Positions 55,976-64,000 of a stretch of DNA of 64,000 nt are shown one piece after another; the first letter of the stretch is position 1, and each line of letters begins with the position of its first letter. Location: contig OY741277.1 of the NCBI GenBank assembly GCA_963514095.1, forward strand, positions 14,711,961-14,775,960, in the 5' to 3' direction. Position numbers and translations under genes: made by a program. Below the pieces are notes generated by a model, which did not search any database, had not been told where the DNA came from, and saw nothing but the letters and a program-made list of their open reading frames with translations. This DNA comes from Eutrigla gurnardus (taxonomy: Eukaryota > Chordata > Actinopteri > Perciformes > Triglidae).

Positions 55976-57719
55976 TTAAGTTAAAGTTGCTTTCACTTAA
56001 TGGCTTGTTATCAAAACTCAGACTGGAAATATGTCAGGTTCTGAAATTTGGCACCAAATGCTTCTCTAATGTGTGCATTATTAAAATGTTCTACAGCTGA
56101 TTAAAATCATGAATTGTGCTTATTGGGCAGTGTACTTTATAAATGAAAAGTTTTGTCAGAGCATGTAGCACTGGTGCATTTGAGTTTGGGGTGTTCATAG
56201 AATACTAGAGGAAGCTGGTGAGGTTTCTAGTCCTCGTCAGGAGTGAATCCTATTGGTTGATCTTTAGCCTGCACAGTGTGCTCCAGACACGGGCGTCTCA
56301 CAGGTGACACAATAGAGATGCTTGACACGGATTACAGCACAGAGGAATTTGATTGTTAATCAGCAAGGTACTGAGAATAATATTGTTTTAGCGACACCGT
56401 CTGTACCAAAACTCAGATATCAAATTCAGCCACAACTAATCACAGAATGTTATACACCCACATATTGCTTACTACTGGACAAACAAGCCTGGCACACAAA
56501 ACACGTTAAATCAATTAAGAGTACAATATAACTAATGCATAACTTTGATGATGTCTTCCAGCAGAGTGACCGTTTTTTTATAACAATTACTACTACTACA
56601 CACTACATGCATTAAAGTAATTAATTTCTATATCACAAGTTTTCAGAAGTGTTATGTTTAAATATGCAAATTAAGCACTATCTATTAAACGTGTGCCAAT
56701 GTGGATTCATTTTCAGAACAGTAATATGAAAGAGTTGGATACAGGATATAGTTGACATATGAAAAGTGAAATGAAAGTGAAAGCTTTCACATTTTCACCG
56801 TGTTTTTTTTCTTTTTGAGCAATAAAAAACTATGAATCTATGAATGAAGGCTATGAATGAAGCTCTCTGTAAAAACTTTCAGAATAAAAAAAAGAATAAA
56901 AATGGAATTCTTTGCTCTCTTTAAAGCAACTTTGGTCTTTTTGCATGTGCCGAAATAAATAAAGCGCTTGTATTATAAAGGAAAATGTGTTTACAATGAG
57001 AGAAACGGTGCACGAACAAAACTATCGCAAATAAGCAAGTTTTTTAACGGAACCTGGCACGCTATGAATGAATCTCTCTCATAGAACTTTCAGAATAATA
57101 GTAAGAATAAAGAATGTAATCTTAGCTTTCTTTAACGTTACTGTTTGGTCTCTTTGTATATGCCGAAATAAATGAAGCGCTTGTATTACAAAGGTAAATG
57201 TGTTTACCATGAGAAGAACGGTGCATGAACGAAACTATCGCAAATAAGCAGTTTCTTTAAACGGAGCCTGGCACCTGAGGCTCACTTCTCATGCTATCAA
57301 ACACCTACTGGGATAATACTGTCACGTTTAATATAATGTGGGTGTCACCGACTTTCGTAACGTCATTGTCACTGTGTCACAACCAGAGTACTTTAACGGT
57401 CAGCAGCTAGTCACACCACTACGGTCGGTGCTAGCTTTCGGTAACGGTTATTTACCAATCCGTCGTGTCTTGGTCCAAATGCGCAGGGAGTCTACTCCCG
57501 GTCAACACAACGAACTCCGTGTCTTAATGAAGACGGAGGCGTGTCTCGCTTTCCTCTCTTCACTTTTGAAAACGCACAATTGTTTTCTGGAAATTCGAGC
57601 TCTTAGCGCCGCAGCCGCACCGCCATGAACCCGGAGATTTCCGGCCAAAACCTTCAAAATAAAATGAGTCCCAACGGGAAAACAAAAGGATATAGCATAG
57701 CGTTTTCTCGATAAGTGTA
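55974..57719. other. zup1 upstream region
   Basis: Presumed leader intron and promoter of zup1. GC content rises around 57480-57640, which may mark the transcription start. A tandem duplication of about 211 bp lies at 56848-57274. No further coding exon is recognised; an open frame at 57338-57628 has no protein resemblance. Confidence 0.35.
56848..57274. repeat. Tandem duplication, about 211-bp period
   Basis: The first copy, from about 56848, and the second, from about 57060, share CTATGAATGAA, ACTTTCAGAATAA, TGCCGAAATAAAT, AAGCGCTTGTATTA, AACGGTGCA and AAACTATCGCAAATAAGCA in the same order, and each ends with a GGAxCCTGGCAC block. The copies have diverged by scattered substitutions and small indels. 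Confidence 0.85.
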
Positions 57720-58185
57720 TGGAAGCCCATTTACGCCACTGTCAGAATATTTAGAGAACCTTCTAAAAATAATCACGTAGTAACTCAGGATAAACACTAT
57801 ACTAAGTCAATATTTTGAGATAGTATGTCACTATTTTGAGATACTAAGTCAATATTTGTGGATAATTAGTCATTTTATTGAGATACCATTATTTTTCAGA
57901 AAGTTTCTCATTATTTTTTTAGATAATAAGTCACTATTTTCAGATACTAATTCATGATTTTGAGAAAGTTTCTCATTATTTTTTAGATAATAAGTCACTA
58001 TTTTCAGATACTAAGTCATGATATTGAGAAAGTTTCTCATTATTTTTAATATAGTAAGTCACTACTTTGAGATAGCCTACTATGTCACTATTTTGAGATA
58101 CAAAGTCAATATTTGGGACAATTACATTAGTTATTATTTTGAGAAAGTTTATTTGGATTCTGTCAGTGGTGGAAATGGGCTTCCA
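57720..58185. mobile_element. Palindromic MITE, copy 1 (TA target)
   Basis: The element begins TGGAAGCCCATTTACGCCAC and ends with the inverted form, GGTGGAAATGGGCTTCCA, flanked on both sides by TA. The interior is repeated ATACTAAGTCA and GAGAAAGTTTCTCATTATTT units. Length 466 bp, no coding capacity. The TA target is compatible with Tc1/mariner-type transposition. Confidence 0.85.
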
Positions 58186-60716
58186 TACTGATTTGCAAGG
58201 TATTTAAAATTAAATCAAATAAAACCAAAGTGGCTCTAAATAAAATCTGTGCTGGCAAGACCATTGTTTCCCCATGTCTCCATATAGGCAAATTTGAGGG
58301 CTATAAGCAAACACCAAATCCCTGGTGTTTAACCTGGTTGGAAAAAAAAGTGGATGTGGTTCTTGGCAGCTACAAAATCAGCTCTACCGGTTTTGTCTTG
58401 TCTTGTCTTTGTTTTGTATAATTATAGATAAACATTTTAGTTAATATCGGGCCCAATTCAGCCACTGGCACCATGACCAATAAAACATCTTTCTTTGGCC
58501 ACTATTGCAAAATAATTCTTCAACTGAAGGCTACAAATGTGTCCCTCTATCCAGTACCGCCACCATGTGGGCGACACAGAGAAATGTTGCCAAACTGCAG
58601 TGAGAGCATTTCTTCGGTTAATTATCTGGGACATCTCTTGATGGTTGAACAAAGCGTGAGGAGATCTCCACAGCTCCGTGGATAGGCCTTAATGCATCTT
58701 CTCCTTCTTAAGTGGTAGTTGAAGAGGAGCCTGTGGCTGAAACACAAGTGATTTGGGCAATTGAAAGCTATAAATTAGGGGGTCTGTGTGATAAAAGCTG
58801 AGAACAAATGTGAAAAGGTCATTAATGTATTTTGTTGCTTGTTGGGACAGGATTGGGGAGCAATCTCTGAAAAAGCTGTAGCAGAATCGAACGTTATGTT
58901 ACGTGTATATAATCTCAGGTTTTATTAAAGGTATTTATTTTTTTCAATTATTAGTATTTATTGGCTCATAACACAACAGAAGTTATCTCGGGACACTTTA
59001 CACATTGAGCAGGACTAGAATACACTCATGATTTTCAGTCAAGACAATGCAAGTCCCAACATCATCAGCAGCAGCAATGGGAGAGATGCCTTTGAGGATC
59101 AAGAAAGAGAAGTTAATGCTGGCATACTGGGTTCATCTCCAGGGGCGATATGATACAAGAGCAACGTAACAAGACAGCTGGGAACATAATGAGACACATT
59201 TCCAACTCGGGTTTTGTACGGATTGGTGATGCAAAGGCAGAAAGCACATGATTACATCAATTACAGCACAGCCCCACAGTTTCGATTCTTCCCAGTCATC
59301 CCTGGTTAGTCCGCTTGCCAAGGATCAACCTCAACATACAGCTGGAATTCAAGGACAGGTCAGAGAAACTTTAAGTGTGGTGCACAGTCCAGAACTATTT
59401 AGATCAGACTGCTGATCCAAAATCCTGGTTTCTGGCCTCTCACATAACCGTGGGCATGTCTACCCTTGGCCAGACTCTGAACTCCCTGAACTCCCTGCAC
59501 ATGTCTGATCACATATAGTTTTTGACACGACTGTACAGTCAATGTTGTTGTCACAAACAAATCTTTAATGAGCACTCTGCATTGAGGTTTTCTCTGATAT
59601 GTCTGAGACAACGTGTACATTTTCCAATATTACTGACTTTGTTAACTGGTTTAATGAATTGTGCCCCTTAGCTCTTGATAATAAAACCAGATTAGCCCCA
59701 GTTTGGATGGATGATTCCATTCAACGCCAAAGAAGAAATTAAGGAAAGACAGAGTAGATAAAAAAACCCTCCATGTTCACTATCTACACCTGAAGGAGCC
59801 ATTAACCACAGTGGAGAGGCACATTTCTCTGGCCAGAACAACAATAACAAGCAAAAAAACAGGCCTATACTATCAGCATGGGACTTCTTAATGCTTCTTC
59901 TCACTTAGAATTAGAATTGTTCTCATTAGACACAAGGCTGAGCCACTATTCTAGCTGCTGGCTACTCCAATGATCTGATAAAGGGCTTTTACCAAATGGA
60001 GTATGGTGCAACAAATACTGTCAAAAAAATAAAATACATGAAGTAGTGAGTTAATGATTAGTGGTTGATTGGTGAGAGGACAGCATGACAAATTGTTGTA
60101 TCCCAAACTCGGGGAGCAGATAGACGGATGGCTTCAGAGAGGTCACAGTGAACCAGATGTCACTGTCATAAAAACCATCAGTCCAGGGCTGAAACTGTGT
60201 GATACGCTGGAAAGAAAGTCATGTAAGTGGTGTTCAGCCACATTATACCGCTCAAAGAACACAAGCTGTTGCTGAACACTCCTATTGCTGCAGCCTTTTG
60301 CCCATGTCCTCCTCTTGCAGGCAGTTACGACAGCATCGGGACTCTGATGGTGGTTGCTGGGTTACTGTGTCTCCCGTTTCCTCGAGGCTGCAGCAGGGGG
60401 CCCCGCATCCTCGAGAAACATGTCCAACCAGGTCGCACCTCATAGCCAACGGTTATAGTCAGCAGCAATTGAATGAATGAACTTCTGCTTAGCTTCATTT
60501 CAGATGGTCATGAAAATATTTTGCTGTAAACATCCATAGTCAGCTGATAGAGAAGAAGCCAGAGAGACAGAAAGATTTGTGAATAAATGAGAGTGAAAGA
60601 GACAGACAAGTAAAGAGTCTTCCTCACTGAGACAAACCTAAAGCAAACACTTAGTGGCTGCTTTGCTGTGGACCTATTGGTTTTTCAAATGTGGTGCAAT
60701 TTGGTCACATGGCCTA
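58186..60716. other. Intergenic sequence between the two MITEs
   Basis: No exon with both splice consensus and recognisable protein sequence is seen on either strand, and no tRNA-like fold or named repeat was recognised. Confidence 0.4.
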
Positions 60717-60920
60717 TGGAAGACCATTTCCGCCACTCTCAGAAAAAAAGAGAAACTTAGTCAAAATAATGACTAAGTATTTCAAAATAATGAGAAACTT
60801 TCTCAAATATTGACATACTAAGTCAATAATTTGAGAAAGTTTCTCATTATATCGAGAAAGTTTCTCATTATATCGAGAAAGTTCCTCTATTTTTCTGACA
60901 ATGGCAGAAATGGGCTTCCA
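60717..60920. mobile_element. Palindromic MITE, copy 2
   Basis: Starts TGGAAGACCATTTCCGCCAC and ends GGCAGAAATGGGCTTCCA, the same termini as the element at 57720. The interior contains the same ACTAAGTCA and GAGAAAGTTTCTCATTAT units but is shorter (204 bp). The left flank is TA and the right flank AA, so the duplication has mutated. Confidence 0.8.
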
Positions 60921-61798
60921 AACCGGGCGGTGCAATAACAATGGACTTTAGGTTTTGGCCTGTAGCTATAGACCCATAAATCTCCAAAACAATAATTTTG
61001 ATTTGAGTCCCACTCGGTCCACCCAAATAAAATTAGTCAGTCAAAGGGTAATTTACCCACAATATCACACCTAACTAAATAATGCTGACAGAAATAATTA
61101 TTAAAAATAAAACATTTACAAACTTATACAGCATATTTCTTTTCTATTTTATTATTTTTGTTGATTTGACCCTGTCCTTTCCATTGCTTTTTATATGGAA
61201 TGCTGAATGTAAGCATGGAAACTCACCTCAAAATCAAACATACACACACAGTATAAAGTTCCAGCTGCCAGGTCTTTGGGATTTTGGCCCCCTGTAAGTG
61301 TTACAAATCTGCAGGCTGTAGTCCTGTTTCACACTGGGACACATGGGAAGAGACAGGAAGTTTCTACCAAGGACAATTTATCCAATGAACATGAAGAGGT
61401 GATGGGATTAAACATTTTCAGACAAACCTTAAAGTCTCAGGGTAATAATGTAATCTAATTTTAGCCGCATGTCAACTAGGAATGCTTACAAGGAGCTCAA
61501 CCTTAAGTACAGCACAATGGGACACCTGCCTAGTGTAAGCCGCTCTACTTTCGTGTAACTGGGGTTTACTTGGAGATTCCAAAACACAAACAACAGGAAG
61601 TTGATAATTTCACCACACTTGCTTTTGTTCCCGCTGAACCCCAGTGTGCATTCTTGGAGCAGGATCAATAGATTGAGTGAAATACTTGTGCCTGTCAGCA
61701 AAAAGTAAATTAATTTGTCAGCAGTCTTGGCACCGTGTCAGGAAATGTTTGACTGTGTGACCCCGGGGCCCAGTAGGAGTGTGACGCGAACAGGAGGG
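60921..61798. other. cndp1 upstream intergenic sequence
   Basis: AT-rich and unassigned, leading into the probable cndp1 promoter. No gene is seen. Confidence 0.4.
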
Positions 61799-61878
61799 TA
61801 TATAAATGTGCAGGCTTCAACACGGGGCCACAGTCTGCCTGCCTGAGGAGACTGTCACACACCTCCAGCAGAGACAAG
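61799..61878 (+). promoter_or_regulatory. cndp1 TATA box and leader exon
   Basis: TATATAAA at 61799-61806 is followed by a short leader that ends at a consensus donor (GACAAG|GTAAGA, exon edge 61878). The coding exon with the ATG opens after an acceptor at 62290. The position and strong TATA box fit a tissue-restricted secreted-protein gene. The start site itself is inferred. Confidence 0.6.
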
Positions 61879-62290
61879 GTAAGACAAAAGGCCCTCCAGT
61901 GACCATTTGGACTAAATCTCCTGAAGTCTGACAGAAAATAGGAGAGGAATTGCTGCATTTCTTTGTCATATATAGTGTTGTAAACTGAATATCCTTGGTT
62001 TTAGACATTTGGAGACATCACCTTGCTAATCTGTTTTTTTCAAAAACATTTTCTAGACCAACAATTATATGAATAAATCTTTTAGAAATAATGAGCTAGC
62101 TGCAGCACTAATTTAGGCCATTATAGTGAGATCCAGTGTTTGGGGCCCAGTCATTTCTTGGGTGGTTTTAGTTGCATTAAGGGAATCTAGACCCATGAAC
62201 TTTCTAAAGTCCACCCTGTGTTTGCTGTACTTGAGTATTCTGTGGACAACTAGCACTATCAACAATTACCTTTTGGACTCTCCCAAACAG

Positions 62291-63555
62291 ATGTATCTTC
62301 CACTTCTGCCTTCCCTACTGCTGGTCGTTTCTACCGTCTACGCCTTCCAGTATACAGAGCTTGCACAGTATATCGACAGCCATCAAGAGGAATATGTGGA
62401 GGTACAAACGTTCTTCTTCTTCCTTAAGCGATCCCTTTCAGAGGGCAAGCCCTGAACCAAGCTAGAAGGTCAGGGTTTTTCTGGGGCCCCATTTTAATAA
62501 ATGACAAACCATCGCTACCCAATTCACACTAGGCCTCATCTTCACATCGTGAGAATATTAAATGTGTGCGTAAATGAACATCTGTGACCATTTTTTACTG
62601 CCGCTCCTGCATCTCCTCATATTAACGTGAACGGGTAAACCGATCATTTCGAAGAGATTTGATAAGTCGCATGTTAAACATGAGACCATATAAATACTTT
62701 GATTAAATATGAAACGAATAATTCCATTAAATAAACTCTCACATGTTTGGCTCAAATGTTTACTGCAGTTATAAATGTTAAATAAAAGACTGAAAGAAAT
62801 TCTGCTAATTTATTTGGCGACTTTAATCAACCTGAACCGTCTACCACCAAATGTGTAATAAAACTCCCCAAGTACTCATTTTCAGGTGCATACTTGTGTT
62901 TTGGGTTTATTAGAACATGTTTACCTCCTTTAATGAGCTCCGTTGCTCTGTATCACACTACATTCTCAGCCTTCCTAGTGGTCCAATCAAATGCCCGGAT
63001 TTAATACAAATCCTTTTTGTCACTGTACACCACTCAAATATTCACTTCCGTTTCATCTGAGCTTTGAGTAGCCCATGTTAGAGCATTAATCATTTGTAAC
63101 TTATGTTAATCACAATGATTTGCCAACAAGGGACATAATCAGAGAGAAAAGAGTCACCGTTAATTGAACAAAACCTGTCTTAAAGGCAGCAGTATTATCA
63201 GCAGCATAAGAACCAACAATGTAAAACCTTGCTTCTTGTTTTTTTTTACCTTCAGATTCCTTGATTAGAAATTAATAAAGAGCACATTCCAATCATTGGA
63301 CATTCATAGTGTAGAGCAGTATGTAGCACTAAAGTATATTTTATTTTACAATAAGGCAGAAGGATGAGGTTCAATGCTGAGGTTTTGCATCTCTGCCTGT
63401 GTGTGTTTTAGGCTCTGCGGGACTGGGTTGCGATCGAAAGTGACTCCAGCAACGTCTTGAGGAGACCAGACCTACACCGCATGATGGAGGTGGTGGCGCA
63501 GAAGCTGAGGCTGATGGGAGGGATCGTCGAGCTGGTGGACATCGGAGAACAAGAG
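62291..63555 (+). CDS. cndp1: Carnosine dipeptidase 1-like, N-terminal part
   Basis: Secreted M20-family zinc dipeptidase that hydrolyses carnosine-type Xaa-His dipeptides. Two coding exons are inside the window: 62291-62401 (37 codons) and 63412-63555 (48 codons), both phase 0; the donor GTCAGTG at 63556 leads out of the window, so the gene is cut by the edge. The acceptor CCCAAACAG lies directly before the ATG. Residues 1-18 (MYLPLLPSLLLVVSTVYA) form a signal peptide. The following YIDSHQEEYVEALRDWVAIE and the SDSSNV block match the opening of CNDP1, and the DLHRMMEVVAQKLR helix follows. The metal-binding catalytic residues lie in exons outside this window, so activity cannot be judged. CNDP2 is cytosolic without a signal peptide, which argues for CNDP1. 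Confidence 0.88.
62402..63411. other. cndp1 intron 2
   Basis: Contains an old repeat fragment at about 62974-63062 (AGTGGTCCAATCAAATG, ACACCACTCAAAT, GTTTCATCTG) related to the one in cnot10 intron 16. No other feature is seen. Confidence 0.5.
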
Positions 63556-64000
63556 GTCAGTGACAGAGCCTTCTCTGCTGGCCCTTCTGTGCCGTTCAAC
63601 GAATGCTGAAATACTGAGATTTTAGAGCTTTGCGTATAATCCTCCACCCTTACTGGTTAGTGAGTACGCTGCATTTCAAACACAGAGGTGTTTCAAATAT
63701 GCTGCTGACTTCAAAAAGGCAGTGAAGCGGTCCGGACTAAATCTACCTCCTCATTACTGACTGAGACGCAAGAAAGCTGCTTCCCAGACTCATTACACAT
63801 ATCTTATGTTCGAGGCCAAACTAGAGGTCAACGTCATCAGCTTCTCTCCAGTTATAAGGACCAACATAGCCTGAATCGCTGCTGCAGTATCACTGTCTCT
63901 CTGAATGGTAAAAACAGCAGCTTTATTTTTGAAAAACAGAGCAGCAACACTTCTCTGTGTGGACGTGTAAAACATTCCCTTGAGAGAAAACAAGTTTCCC
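63556..64000. other. cndp1 intron 3, partial
   Basis: Intronic sequence to the window edge. No next exon is recognisable before 64000. Confidence 0.5.

Noticed and set aside
57338..57628. 96-codon frame in the GC-richer region upstream of zup1
   Set aside because: More likely promoter or leader DNA of zup1; there is no protein resemblance and no plausible splice partner.
60199..60480. 93-codon frame containing a possible exon
   Set aside because: A CAG acceptor precedes part of it, but the sequence matches no family and no neighbouring exon in phase was found.

Overview
The window is teleost fish nuclear DNA. Its protein-coding genes are split into many short exons with GT-AG introns, the proteins match vertebrate orthologues end to end, and the non-coding sequence carries long CA/TG microsatellites, tRNA-derived SINEs, an L2-like LINE, MITEs and palindromic elements of fish type. 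No bacterial, plasmid or CRISPR-like content is present.

Layout: 1-724 is unassigned. 725-3835 is a 5'-truncated L2-like LINE split by a 1.1-kb palindromic foldback element. After an intergenic stretch come two tandem minus-strand calcium homeostasis modulator channel genes, calhm5 (7407-9352) and calhm6 (10924-13040). cnot10 (13901-24044, plus, 19 coding exons) converges on tcaim (26098-30363, minus, 10 coding exons). tcaim diverges from rwdd1 (32179-35514, plus, 7 exons). Next are a SULT3-type cytosolic sulfotransferase (38044-42553, minus, 6 coding exons), zup1 (46323-55878, minus, about 11 exons) and, at the right edge, the first two coding exons of a cndp1-like carnosine dipeptidase (62291-63555, plus, running off the window).

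The set calhm5/6, rwdd1, sult3 and zup1 matches a neighbourhood known from mammals (human 6q22, mouse chromosome 10). Here cnot10 and tcaim, which sit on chromosome 3 in human, lie inside that block. The genes do not form one pathway: they are a channel pair, a CCR4-NOT subunit, a mitochondrial J-like protein, a DRG2 partner, a sulfotransferase, a K63-ubiquitin protease and a dipeptidase.

The points most worth a second look are: the foldback element in the LINE, with a 6-bp target duplication whose removal rejoins the reading frame; a pair of related TA-flanked palindromic MITEs; a phase-compatible extra exon with an in-frame stop in rwdd1 intron 6; tandem similar zinc-finger exons in zup1; a long CA repeat against the zup1 start codon and another beside a cnot10 splice donor; a GC-AG intron and two NAGNAG acceptors in cnot10; and a RecQ-helicase-like fragment upstream of the sulfotransferase. 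Exon boundaries were set by hand from splice consensus, reading phase and remembered family sequence; no search was run.
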